From assembly GCA_003225075.1 (NCBI GenBank), contig QIAP01000061.1, positions 1 to 64,000 of the forward strand: a stretch of 64,000 nucleotides of DNA, given 5' to 3'. Under the pieces are notes generated by a model. That model saw only the letters and a list, made by a program, of their open reading frames with translations. It did not search any database and had not been told where the DNA came from. The stretch comes from Acidobacteriota bacterium. Lineage in GTDB: Bacteria; Acidobacteriota; Terriglobia; Terriglobales; Acidobacteriaceae. This document shows, one piece after another, positions 1 to 8,434 of the stretch. Within the stretch, counting starts at the first letter, position 1. The number at the start of each line of letters is the position of its first letter. A program made the translations under genes and the position numbers.

Positions 1-156
1 TTGCATGCGTTTCGTGTGCTACGTCACGGAATTTTAGACGGAAAGCCTACGCGAGTGCAACGCTGCAATGGCTTTGGGCGATGGCGATTTGACGCTTTCG
101 TTTGTCGCGCGCAACCGTCCAATCTGCAACTGGCTTGGTGAGGCTGCGCTCGAAGA
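1..156. other. Left edge, no gene called
   Basis: Frame 1 is open from the first base to a TGA at 139-141, so it could be the tail of a gene that starts outside the window. The encoded peptide matches nothing I recognise and the other plus frames are also partly open. The sequence just before the ATG at 157 has only a weak GAAG as a ribosome binding site. Confidence 0.3.
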
Positions 157-2436
157 ATGAGATCGATCATCTACCTTGTACTCCGCTACTGCCTGCTACT
201 GGCGCTGGTCCCCATTTTGTTCGCGGAGAATGGCCCTGGCAGCCCTGATCGGTCAGCAGCGATCCCGCGGATACAACAGCCACCGACACTCGAGGACTTC
301 CTCACCATGGAGCCCAGCCCACGTATAGCTGGCAAAATGGCAAGGATCGAGGGATTTCGGCAATGGACCCCCCACGATGGGCAGCCTGTAAGCCAGCGCA
401 CCATCGCCTATTTAGCGTACGACGACAAGAACTTCTATGCGGTGTTCGTCTGTTTTGATAACGAGCCGGGCAAGATACGCGCTCACCTCGGTCATCGTGA
501 CGACATCTGGGACGACGACTTTGTGGATATCTGGATTGATAGCTTCCACGATCACCGCCGCGCTTACGAGTTTGTGGTCAATCCACTGGGCCTGCAAGGG
601 GACGGCCTCGCCACCGACAACAGCGAAGACTTCAGCTTTGACACAGTTTGGGACTCACGCGGGCAGATCAACCAGCAGGGATGGGTCGCTTGGTTCGCCA
701 TCCCGTTTAAATCGCTGCGCTTCACCAAAGCTCCAGTCCAGACATGGGGCATCACTCTGCAGCGCGAAATCCATCGCGCCAACGAGAAATCATTCTGGCC
801 ATATACTACGCATCGCGAAGAAGGAATCATCTCCCAGAATGGCGAGATACGAGGACTGGAAAATATTTCGCCTGGGCGCAATATGCAATTCATACCCTAT
901 GGCCTGTTTCGCTCTTTCCGTGGCCTCGATCTACGGGATCCTAACGTTCCAAGATTCAATTCGCGTGCGGCAAAGTTCGATGGCGGCCTGGACTCTAAGT
1001 TCATCATCAAGGACAGCCTGGTCCTGGACACTACCATCGAACCAGATTTCAGCCAGGTTGAATCCGACGAACCGCAAGTGACCGTCAGCCAGCGCTTTGA
1101 AGTCTTCTTCCCCGAGAAGCGGCCGTTTTTTCAGGAGAATTCGAATTATTTCGATACGCCCATAAATTTATTTTTTACGCGCCGCATTGTTCACCCGCAG
1201 GTTGGATCGCGCCTCACCGGCAAGATAGGAAAATACTCGCTGGGCATTCTGCTGGCCGACGACCGTTCGCCCGGATTGCTGGTTCCAGATAACGATCCGC
1301 TAGCCAATAAACGCGCCTATTTCGCCATTGGGCGGATCAGCCGCGACATCCTGAAGGACTCCAACATCGGATTGATGTACACCGATCGCGAGTTTGATGG
1401 CAGTTTCAACCGCGTCGGTGGTGTGGACGCCACCATCCGGCTCTCGAAGACTGTGGTCAGCAGGTTCCAGGCGGTCGAGAGTTCCACCCTGCAGACCGAC
1501 GGCACATATCTAGCCGGCCCTGCATTTGAAGGTGACATCAGCCGAAATGGGCACAGCTTCAACGCCGATCTTCACTACAGGGGGCGCAGCGACGGCTTCC
1601 GCACCGAGACCGGCTTCGATCCTCAGCCCGATATTCACAACGAGGACCTCTTCGTCTCTTACAACTTCTGGCCCAAAAAGTATCTTCTGCGCTGGGGACC
1701 GCAGTTTGAGACTTATCGTATCGACGATCATGAAGGCAATCGCCTGAATTGGGGCTACATTCCGGAATTCTTTTTCGAGATGCCGCGACAGACTCGTCTA
1801 ACCCTGGGCTACGCTGAGGAAGCCGAACTTCTCCGTCCGCGCGATTTCTCAGTGCTGGCGCAAAACAAGGATTTTCTCCGCAATACCAAGCTCTTCTTCT
1901 TCCGCACGGCGCCCACCAAGCAAATTATCTTTGATATCGACTGGCGCTGGGGTCGCCGCATCAACTACGCGCCGCCGGCCGGCGTCGATCCGTTCCTGGC
2001 GCGACGAAACAGCGTGACCACCGATCTCAGCATCATTCCCACCAGTCACCTGCGCATCGACAACACCTACCTTTGGTTTCGCCTTGGTGACTTCAACGAC
2101 CGTGGTGCTGCCTTCAACAACCACATCATTCGCTCAAAGTGGAATTACCAATTCACGCCCAAGCTCTCGGCCCGCATCATTATGCAGTATTCCGCCGTAC
2201 TCGCTAATCCGGCCTTCACCAGCCTGGCCACTACAAAGAACCTGAATGCGGATTTTCTCATCTCTTATCTCGTCCACCCCGGCACCGCAGTATATGTCGG
2301 CTATAACAGCAACCTTCAAAACCTGGATCACAGCTTGGCTCTCGATCCCGACGGAAACCTGGTCCGCACGCGAGACTCCTTCATCAACGACAGCCGGCAG
2401 TTTTTCGTGAAGGTGTCCTACTTATTTCGGTTTTGA
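157..2436 (+). CDS. DUF5916 / CBM9-like outer-membrane protein
   Basis: 759 residues. A hydrophobic signal peptide covers about residues 1-23. Residues ~55-240 look like the CBM9-type beta-sandwich that precedes DUF5916 domains (ladder with DDDFVDIWID and the AYEFVVNPLG segment). The remaining ~500 residues are alternating aromatic/polar strands ending in VSYLFRF; a terminal aromatic residue is typical of outer-membrane beta-barrels. Family knowledge: DUF5916 proteins are surface or outer-membrane proteins of unknown ligand, often linked to glycan or peptide use in Bacteroidota and Acidobacteriota. The gene stands alone on the plus strand and converges on the cupin gene 34 bp downstream. Start chosen at the first ATG giving a good signal peptide; the ribosome binding site is weak. 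Substrate unknown. Confidence 0.8.
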   Translation: MRSIIYLVLRYCLLLALVPILFAENGPGSPDRSAAIPRIQQPPTLEDFLTMEPSPRIAGKMARIEGFRQWTPHDGQPVSQRTIAYLAYDDKNFYAVFVCFDNEPGKIRAHLGHRDDIWDDDFVDIWIDSFHDHRRAYEFVVNPLGLQGDGLATDNSEDFSFDTVWDSRGQINQQGWVAWFAIPFKSLRFTKAPVQTWGITLQREIHRANEKSFWPYTTHREEGIISQNGEIRGLENISPGRNMQFIPYGLFRSFRGLDLRDPNVPRFNSRAAKFDGGLDSKFIIKDSLVLDTTIEPDFSQVESDEPQVTVSQRFEVFFPEKRPFFQENSNYFDTPINLFFTRRIVHPQVGSRLTGKIGKYSLGILLADDRSPGLLVPDNDPLANKRAYFAIGRISRDILKDSNIGLMYTDREFDGSFNRVGGVDATIRLSKTVVSRFQAVESSTLQTDGTYLAGPAFEGDISRNGHSFNADLHYRGRSDGFRTETGFDPQPDIHNEDLFVSYNFWPKKYLLRWGPQFETYRIDDHEGNRLNWGYIPEFFFEMPRQTRLTLGYAEEAELLRPRDFSVLAQNKDFLRNTKLFFFRTAPTKQIIFDIDWRWGRRINYAPPAGVDPFLARRNSVTTDLSIIPTSHLRIDNTYLWFRLGDFNDRGAAFNNHIIRSKWNYQFTPKLSARIIMQYSAVLANPAFTSLATTKNLNADFLISYLVHPGTAVYVGYNSNLQNLDHSLALDPDGNLVRTRDSFINDSRQFFVKVSYLFRF

Positions 2437-2470
2437 GGTTATGAAAAACTCAGAAGGTCTTTGGTGTCCT

Positions 2471-2965
2471 TTACTTGCTCTCTCTCGATTTCGGATCGTT
2501 CCGGGCGTCGAAGTAGTGCGTGTCGGTTGGACCATAGCCGGAAATTTCGACAATTACAGCTTCGGCGTCCGTGCGCGCAAAGTGATTGTGACCTATGCCA
2601 CCCGGTTCCGAGTACACGCTTCCCGGGGGAAGCGTCTTCAGAGACTTGGCATCGAAATGATCGCCATAGCCGAAGTGCCACTCCCCCGAAACAACTGTTG
2701 CTATGCGATCGTCCCGGTGCGAATGTGCCTGGATCGTGGTGTGCGGGGAAACGAACAACAGAATCGTGTAAAAGTTCGGTCTTGAAGGATCACCGAAGAC
2801 CACTTTCGTATGTACCCCGGGGAGGCCGGAACTCCCGATCTGATTGCTGTCGAGCGCGCTCGCCCGAATTTCTTGAGGCGTCATGCGCATCTCGGGAAGA
2901 GATTGAGAGATTGCAGCAGAAGGTGCTGATAGAAACACGGCGGCGATAACCAATCTCATAGACAT
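2471..2965 (-). CDS. Secreted cupin-domain protein
   Basis: 164 residues with an N-terminal signal peptide (about residues 1-20). The body is a small single-domain cupin: the first motif contains HSHRDDR at about residues 80-86, giving two histidines for a metal site, followed by the Gly-rich turn VVSGEWHFG; the second motif contains PGGIGHNHF. Cupins of this size bind a metal and act as small-molecule dioxygenases, isomerases or simple binding proteins; nothing here selects among these. A GAGGGG ribosome binding site lies 7 bases before the ATG. The next minus-strand gene upstream (alpha/beta hydrolase) ends 59 bp away, so the two could be co-transcribed. Export to the periplasm is inferred from the signal peptide. 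Confidence 0.75.
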   Translation of the reverse strand: MSMRLVIAAVFLSAPSAAISQSLPEMRMTPQEIRASALDSNQIGSSGLPGVHTKVVFGDPSRPNFYTILLFVSPHTTIQAHSHRDDRIATVVSGEWHFGYGDHFDAKSLKTLPPGSVYSEPGGIGHNHFARTDAEAVIVEISGYGPTDTHYFDARNDPKSRESK

Positions 2966-3024
2966 TGAGGGACCCCTCGCGTTCTAGCTTTACGCATCAA
3001 CGCAAGGAGCGTGTTGGCCGGATC

Positions 3025-3951
3025 TCACAAAAATTTCTGCAGAGCCTCCGTCGTCTCCTTAGGCCGCTCTTCCAGCACCCAGTGTCCGGTATCCTTCAAC
3101 ACTACGACGGTTACATCCGAAGCGACTAACTTCATCTGTTTTGCTAGCGCTTCGCCGAGGGCTTTCTCGCCGCCAATCACTAGCACCGGCATTGGCAGCT
3201 TGGTCTGAGAGAGCTGAGCGAAATCCTTTGCGGCCTGTTGGAACGAAACGAAGTAGGCCCACCCAGCGCGCATCCGTCCGGGCCGGGAATAGGCCGCGGT
3301 GTAGGCTTTCCGATCCGCTTCAGGAAGGGAGCGCGTCTTATCGGCGGCAAAGTCGTTCCAGAAGTGCTCGAAGTATGTGCGCTCGCGACCTTGAACCAGG
3401 GCTTGGGGTGTAGGACCGTTAAAGCGGAAGTGCCAGAAGCCAGGATCGTTGTAAATAGTTTCCCACTCACCCACGCCCGGAAGAAAGGCGTCCATCACAA
3501 CAAGTTTTTGAACCTCCGCCGGGAATTGTGCGGCGTAGGCATAGGCGACCATGAGGCCGATATCATGACCGACGACTTCTGCTTTCTGGACGCCGAGCGA
3601 GCGGGCAAGCGCATGAATGCGTATGGCGGACGTCTTCATATCCAGGCCATCCGCCGGGATAGCCGAATCTCCTATCCCAGGCAGGTCCGGCGCGATCACG
3701 GTAAATCGTTCGGCGAGTCCTGGGATGATCGGCTTCCACATGAGCGAGGTCTCGGCATAACCGTGCAGCAAAATGAGCGGCGTGCCGTGGCCAGCAGTCA
3801 GGTAGTGCAACTTAACACCATCGACCTCTGCGTCACGCGAGGAGATGGTCGTGCCTGCGGGATTTGCATATGTTGTGGCAAACAGTCGGGTGGCCAGAAA
3901 AAGTAAGCTGAAGACGGCCAGGCTTACGCAATGTTTCAAAGCTCGCTTCAT
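3025..3951 (-). CDS. Exported alpha/beta hydrolase (epoxide hydrolase / haloalkane dehalogenase type)
   Basis: 308 residues from the ATG at 3951, which has AAAGGA 7 bases upstream; a longer open frame to 4152 lacks such a site. Residues 1-~25 form a signal peptide. The fold shows LLLHGYAET (oxyanion region), the nucleophile elbow VVGHDIGLM with Asp instead of Ser, and the C-terminal GHWVLEERP histidine. An Asp nucleophile is characteristic of epoxide hydrolases and haloalkane dehalogenases rather than esterases. Family knowledge therefore predicts hydrolysis of an epoxide or a carbon-halogen bond through an alkyl-enzyme ester; the substrate cannot be read from sequence. The gene sits between a membrane protein and a secreted cupin, all on the minus strand. 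Confidence 0.8.
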   Translation of the reverse strand: MKRALKHCVSLAVFSLLFLATRLFATTYANPAGTTISSRDAEVDGVKLHYLTAGHGTPLILLHGYAETSLMWKPIIPGLAERFTVIAPDLPGIGDSAIPADGLDMKTSAIRIHALARSLGVQKAEVVGHDIGLMVAYAYAAQFPAEVQKLVVMDAFLPGVGEWETIYNDPGFWHFRFNGPTPQALVQGRERTYFEHFWNDFAADKTRSLPEADRKAYTAAYSRPGRMRAGWAYFVSFQQAAKDFAQLSQTKLPMPVLVIGGEKALGEALAKQMKLVASDVTVVVLKDTGHWVLEERPKETTEALQKFL

Positions 3952-4042
3952 GAAAAAATCCTTTGTTAGAGAGATAGTCGTGGCTTTACTGACGCCACGT
4001 TTCGGGGCGGCGGAAACTCGATCCCAGTCGCGGGAATGTTCG

Positions 4043-4597
4043 TTAGTGCCCTTTTTCTCTTCGCTTTTGACGGTGCTCCACAGCAATGTAAGTGACCGTG
4101 TCCCAGGCATTGTGAATCCCGACGAACAAAAGCAAGAGCGAGGTCGTAGCAATCACGAATAGAGACGCCGTGGGATGCCACGCGAGCAGGATCGCTGCCG
4201 CTAGCAATCCTGCGTACCCGACCAGGGGGAGTCCGGCATACCAGAACCAATCCTCGGCGTCCGGGGCATAGCTGGTCTGCCGCCGCGCGTGCCTGATGAC
4301 CACGATCGCGTACGCGACTCCCGCCGCTCCGCAGGCCTCCAAGACGAACCCAGCATTGGAGAGCGCTTGCCACGGCGCGCTCAAGACCGCCGAGACCAGC
4401 AGGACGGCGCAGAAGTGTACCACCGTCGGCGTACCGAAGGCGCGAATTTCCAGCATGCCACCCGCCGATTGCGCTTCAGCGACCAGAGCGATCACTACGA
4501 ACTGCAGCCCGGTCAATGCTCCGGCCGACGAGCCGACTATGACATAGAAACTTTCCCAACGCGCAAGCGGTGAGAGCGCGGCTTCTTCCATGATCAT
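4043..4597 (-). CDS. Four-to-five-helix integral membrane protein, unknown function
   Basis: 184 residues from the ATG at 4597, chosen because GAGG lies 5 bases upstream and because the longer frame (to 4762) would overlap the next gene. About five hydrophobic stretches are visible (around SFYVIVGSSAGALTG, HFCAVLLVSAVLSA, GAAGVAYAIVVI, GYAGLLAAAILLA, FVIATTSLLLLFVG). The C-terminus is short, basic and cytosolic-looking. I do not recognise the family. It is flanked by two alpha/beta hydrolase genes on the same strand, which says little about its role. Confidence 0.7.
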   Translation of the reverse strand: MIMEEAALSPLARWESFYVIVGSSAGALTGLQFVVIALVAEAQSAGGMLEIRAFGTPTVVHFCAVLLVSAVLSAPWQALSNAGFVLEACGAAGVAYAIVVIRHARRQTSYAPDAEDWFWYAGLPLVGYAGLLAAAILLAWHPTASLFVIATTSLLLLFVGIHNAWDTVTYIAVEHRQKRREKGH

Positions 4598-4686
4598 GGC
4601 ATCCTCGCTTGAAGACACTGCTGCCCGCTGACTGTGATAAACGAACTCCCCGGCCTCGCAACAAACGCGAAAGGCCAGGCACTCGG

Positions 4687-5526
4687 TTACGCTGCTGCTT
4701 TCGCGCTGCGCTTGAAAAAGGTAAGCAGTTCCTCGTTGACCTGGTCTTTGAGGGTCGAGCACATGCCGTGTGGCGCCCCCTGATAGATTTTCAGTGTAGC
4801 TCCCTTAACAATCTTGGACGAGAGCATGGCGGAGGCACCGATGGGCACGATCTGATCGTCGTCCCCATGGAGGATGAGCGTTGGCACATCGAACTTCTTG
4901 AGATCTTCCGTGAAATCCGTTTCCGAGAAAGCCTTAATGCAGTCGAAGACAGCTTTGTGTCCAGCGATTATCCCCTGTAACCAGAACGAGTCGCGCAAAC
5001 CTTGCGAGACCTTGGCGCCTGGCCGGTTGGCGCCGTAGAACGGCGCGCTGAGATCTTTGAAGAATTGCGAACGATCGGTGAGGACTGTGGCGCGAATCTG
5101 GTCGAATGCGTCCATTGGCAGGCCGCCGGGATTGGCGGCGGTTTTCAGCATCAACGGCGGCACCGCGCCGATCAGCACGGCCTTGGCGACACGTTTGGTG
5201 CCGTGGCGACCAATATAGCGGGCGACTTCGCCGCCACCAGTAGAGTGACCGACATGGATCGCGTTTTTCAGGTCAAGCGTTTCAACCAGGGTTGCGAGAT
5301 CGTCGGCGTAGGTATCCATTTCATTGCCGTCCCACGGCTGGCCGGATCGGCCATGGCCGCGGCGATCGTGCGCGATGCAGCGGTAGCCGCGGTCGGCCAG
5401 GAACAGCATCTGGTCTTCAAACGCGTCCGCGCTCAGTGGCCAGCCATGACTGAAGACTACCGGCTGTCCTTTGCCCCAGTCCTTGTAATAGATCTGCGTG
5501 CCATCTTTTGTCGTGATCGTGCTCAT
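4687..5526 (-). CDS. Alpha/beta hydrolase, cofactor-free haloperoxidase/arylesterase type
   Basis: 279 residues with no signal peptide. The catalytic triad is visible: Ser in GHSTGG (about residue 96), Asp in HGDDDQIVP, His in GAPHGM near the C-terminus. The N-terminus ([17 protein letters not shown]) and the HDRRGHGRS segment are hallmarks of the non-heme chloroperoxidase/arylesterase family. Family knowledge: these enzymes are serine esterases that can also form peracids and so halogenate in vitro; the physiological substrate is usually unknown. A strong AAGGAG ribosome binding site sits 7 bases before the ATG. The neighbouring upstream locus on the same strand is the scrambled membrane-protein gene at 5614-6037. 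Confidence 0.85.
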   Translation of the reverse strand: MSTITTKDGTQIYYKDWGKGQPVVFSHGWPLSADAFEDQMLFLADRGYRCIAHDRRGHGRSGQPWDGNEMDTYADDLATLVETLDLKNAIHVGHSTGGGEVARYIGRHGTKRVAKAVLIGAVPPLMLKTAANPGGLPMDAFDQIRATVLTDRSQFFKDLSAPFYGANRPGAKVSQGLRDSFWLQGIIAGHKAVFDCIKAFSETDFTEDLKKFDVPTLILHGDDDQIVPIGASAMLSSKIVKGATLKIYQGAPHGMCSTLKDQVNEELLTFFKRSAKAAA

Positions 5527-5613
5527 AAGATTTCTCCTTAGATTTTGGTTGGTAGAAGTTGAAGCCGCGCCGGACCTCCTCTCATCGGGCCGGCAAACAG
5601 GAAATACGACCGA

Positions 5614-6037
5614 TCAAGCCGTCTTCACAGGTTCGTTCCGGAACTTTTTCGTTGCGAGAATGGTAAGCGCGACGAAAATCACCAGAACAACGAGCTGCGC
5701 AACCAGGAATGGTGGCTCTTTCTGCGTTGGCGCCAGCTCTTTCAGTGCCGGCACTTTCTCGAAGGCCTGGACCACCCCGACGAAGACATTGAGATAGAGC
5801 GCAACTGAGGTGCTGACCACGTCGGGCTGCTCGCCGGGAAGCGACTCAACGGCTGGACCGCCCTTTTTCTGGCGACTACAGTGGCAACGAGTGTGACCGG
5901 GTTCGGCTTCCCGTTCGACCACCTCTTGCCCTCCCATAAAGTCGGCATCATATCGTAGATCCGACGCCAAGCCCCGGCGAGATGGAACACGTAGCGCGCA
6001 AGGATTGCAATCGCGAGCACCAGCAACGGATGTCGTC
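5614..6037 (-). pseudogene. Scrambled small membrane-protein gene with an inverted internal block
   Basis: Three pieces of what reads as one ~140-residue four-helix membrane protein are present but out of order. Minus strand 5614-5820 encodes the C-terminal 68 residues (starting VVSTSVALYLN, ending EPVKTA and a stop). Minus strand 5955-6026 encodes a 24-residue helix (LLVLAIAILARY...WRRIY). Plus strand 5821-5955 encodes a 45-residue stretch (VGLLAGKRLNGWTALFL...SHKVGIIS). Read in the order plus-block, helix, C-terminus they join seamlessly in frame and resemble a family I remember (no database checked). As it stands no single frame encodes it. The expected N-terminal helix is not seen. An assembly error is possible. 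Confidence 0.6.
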
Positions 6038-6321
6038 ATGCCGAAAATCATGATGAACGTCCTCTCGGAACTCACTTCTCTTGCTTTCTAGCTCTGACAC
6101 ATCATCACGCATTCCCATGCAACCGACTCCCAAGCGCGAGACGATCGCGACGTATGAACAAGATCACACTGTCCATGTTTATACCGATTTAGATGGCTGC
6201 ACCCACGCTCGGTTCCTTTTTTTCCGATTCGCCCAGCAGGCCCGCCCACTATCACGCTTCACTGACGTTCCCGCGCCCCTGCGAACCCCCGCGAGTGCCA
6301 AAAATGCTACAGTAAAATTCG

Positions 6322-7374
6322 ATGGCCGCTCCCCAATCGCGCTTTGTTCGGGCCTGCAGGGCACAACCTGTGGATACCACGCCAGTGTGGTTCATGCGTC
6401 AAGCCGGACGCTACATGCCCGAGTACCAAAAGATTCGCAAGAAACATTCACTGATCGAGATCTGCAAAAACCCGGCGCTCGCTGCTGAAATAACGATTAC
6501 CGCCGCCGAAGTTCTGGGCGTGGATGCGGCAATTATCTTCGCCGACCTGTTACTTCCGTTGGAAGTCATGGGCCTCCCGTTCCATTTCTCGGCTGGGGAA
6601 GGACCGGTAATTGAACATCCCATTCGCGACATCACTGCCATCGGGCGCCTCGGCACTGACCACGCCTCTGACCTCGGATATGTGTCCGAAGCAGTTCGCC
6701 TGGTCTCTAAACACTTCGAAAACCGCTTGCCGCTGATTGGCTTTTGCGGCGCTCCGTTCACGCTGGCAAGCTACATGATCGAGGGCGGAGGGTCGCGCAA
6801 TTACACAAATACGAAGAAGATGATGTACTCCTCACCTTCAGCCTGGGATGAACTAATGTGCAAGCTGGTCGCAGTGCTATCTCAATATACAGCGCAGCAA
6901 GTGGCGGCAGGGGCAGATGCTATTCAGGTATTTGATAGCTGGGTAGGATGCTTGAGTGTTGGGGACTACCGGCAATACGTTCTCGCACATACCACTGAAC
7001 TGGTAAAACGACTGCGGAGGACCGGTGTACCGGTCATTTATTTTGGCACCGAAACCACCACACTATTGCCATCGATGAAAGAAACTGGGGCCGAAGTCAT
7101 CGGACTCGACTGGCGCATCCCTCTCGACGACGGTTGGCGCAGCATAGGCTTCCAGGGCGCGGTTCAGGGGAATCTGGATCCTGTAGCGCTATTCGCTGAT
7201 TGCAAGGAGTGGCAGCCGCGCGCGGAGGAAATTTTGCGTCGCGCAGCCGGACGTCCGGGACACATCTTTAACCTGGGTCACGGCATTCTGCCGGAGACGC
7301 CAGTCGAGAATGTGAAGGCCCTGGCTGAGTTCGTACGCGAACGTTCAGCGAAAATCGCTGTGACTTCCGGCTAA
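6322..7374 (+). CDS. hemE: Uroporphyrinogen decarboxylase
   Basis: 350 residues, the usual length. Cytosolic enzyme that removes the four acetate carboxyls of uroporphyrinogen III to give coproporphyrinogen III. Visible hallmarks are PVWFMRQAGRYMPEY at residues 21-35 (substrate-binding Arg residues), the IIFADLL segment with the conserved catalytic Asp at residue 75, FCGAPFTLASYMIEG, and the C-terminal NLGHGILPETP. It is the first gene of a plus-strand heme cluster with the ferrochelatase 26 bp downstream. The ATG has no clear Shine-Dalgarno sequence. Upstream 6038-6321 shows nothing I can call with confidence. Confidence 0.96.
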   Translation: MAAPQSRFVRACRAQPVDTTPVWFMRQAGRYMPEYQKIRKKHSLIEICKNPALAAEITITAAEVLGVDAAIIFADLLLPLEVMGLPFHFSAGEGPVIEHPIRDITAIGRLGTDHASDLGYVSEAVRLVSKHFENRLPLIGFCGAPFTLASYMIEGGGSRNYTNTKKMMYSSPSAWDELMCKLVAVLSQYTAQQVAAGADAIQVFDSWVGCLSVGDYRQYVLAHTTELVKRLRRTGVPVIYFGTETTTLLPSMKETGAEVIGLDWRIPLDDGWRSIGFQGAVQGNLDPVALFADCKEWQPRAEEILRRAAGRPGHIFNLGHGILPETPVENVKALAEFVRERSAKIAVTSG

Positions 7375-7399
7375 TGCTGTGGGCCCAATTCACCATCCA

Positions 7400-8332
7400 A
7401 TGTCTACTCGATCCAAAGCCGAAAAAACAGCGGTCCTGCTGCTGGCTCACGGCACTCCGGAGTTGGTGGACGATGTTCCCGAATTCTTACGGTACGTCAC
7501 CGGAGGGCGTCCTCTACCACCGCAGTCTGTCGAAGAGATCAAGCGCCGATACGGGGTGATCGGCCAATCTCCGCTGAACGAGATAACTATGCAGCAGGCG
7601 AAAGCGCTGGAGCGGGAGGTAGGCCTGCCTGTGTATGTCGGTATGCGCAATTGGAAACCTTTCATCGCGGACGTGGTCAAGAGGATTGCGGCGGACAGCG
7701 TTGCACGTACGATTGCGATCTGCATGGCCCCGCAGAATTCGCGAACCAGCGTCGGACTTTACCGCCGTGCAGTGGTGGGCGACAACGGTACCCCTTTCGC
7801 GCTCGAGTTTATTGAATCGTGGCACGATCACCCCCTATTGGCGGAGGCATTCGCCGACAGACTGCGGGCTGGTTGGGAGATGGCATGCCGCGACTCGCTG
7901 GTAAAAATCCCCATTATCTTCACGGCGCACAGCGTCCCCCAGCAGACCATCGCGGCCGGTGATCCATACGACAAACAGGCATGTGAAACTGCGGAATTGG
8001 TGGCCTCGGTGGCGGACATCGCGGCTGAAGATTGGAGTTTCGCATTCCAAAGTCAGGGAGTGTCCGGAGGCCCGTGGATTGGACCAACCGTGGAACATAC
8101 TATTCTGCGCTTGAAAGAAAAAGGACACCGCGGAGTATTTATTCAGCCGGTAGGATTTCTTTGTGACCATGTTGAAGTGCTCTACGATATTGACATCGCA
8201 TTCCAAGACTTCGCGACCAAACACGGAATGCGATTGTGGCGGGCGGAGTCATTGAATGACTCACCGAAGCTGATTGCGGCCCTCGCCGACTTGGTTCGTT
8301 CCCGGGTCGAGCGCGGGAAAGGGAAGAGCTAG
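7400..8332 (+). CDS. hemH: Ferrochelatase (HemH/CpfC)
   Basis: 310 residues from the ATG at 7400; a GTG at 7379 in the same frame would add seven residues. Inserts ferrous iron into porphyrin (protoporphyrin IX or coproporphyrin III). Hallmarks are LLLAHGTPE at the N-terminus, the FTAHSVP motif carrying the metal-binding His, QSQGVSGGPWIGP, and CDHVEVLYDID carrying the catalytic Glu. No C-terminal iron-sulfur extension is present. Which porphyrin it uses depends on whether the organism follows the coproporphyrin-dependent route, which the window does not settle. It lies between hemE and hemG and is likely co-transcribed with them. Confidence 0.93.
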   Translation: MSTRSKAEKTAVLLLAHGTPELVDDVPEFLRYVTGGRPLPPQSVEEIKRRYGVIGQSPLNEITMQQAKALEREVGLPVYVGMRNWKPFIADVVKRIAADSVARTIAICMAPQNSRTSVGLYRRAVVGDNGTPFALEFIESWHDHPLLAEAFADRLRAGWEMACRDSLVKIPIIFTAHSVPQQTIAAGDPYDKQACETAELVASVADIAAEDWSFAFQSQGVSGGPWIGPTVEHTILRLKEKGHRGVFIQPVGFLCDHVEVLYDIDIAFQDFATKHGMRLWRAESLNDSPKLIAALADLVRSRVERGKGKS

Positions 8333-8434
8333 CGGAAGCGCTTGTGTGACATCTAACACCAACCGATGTTTTCATCAACACGCGGAATGTAGAAACTTGG
8401 GAGCATCCACCGTAGCTGTGGGCTGCGTCCAAAC

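Noticed and set aside
1-141. Possible C-terminus of a gene entering from the left
   Set aside because: Frame 1 is open but no motif or codon pattern supports it.
5614-6075. 153-codon minus-strand frame taken as one intact gene
   Set aside because: Its middle part is the reverse complement of a plus-strand hydrophobic coding block, so only its C-terminal 68 residues look like real protein.
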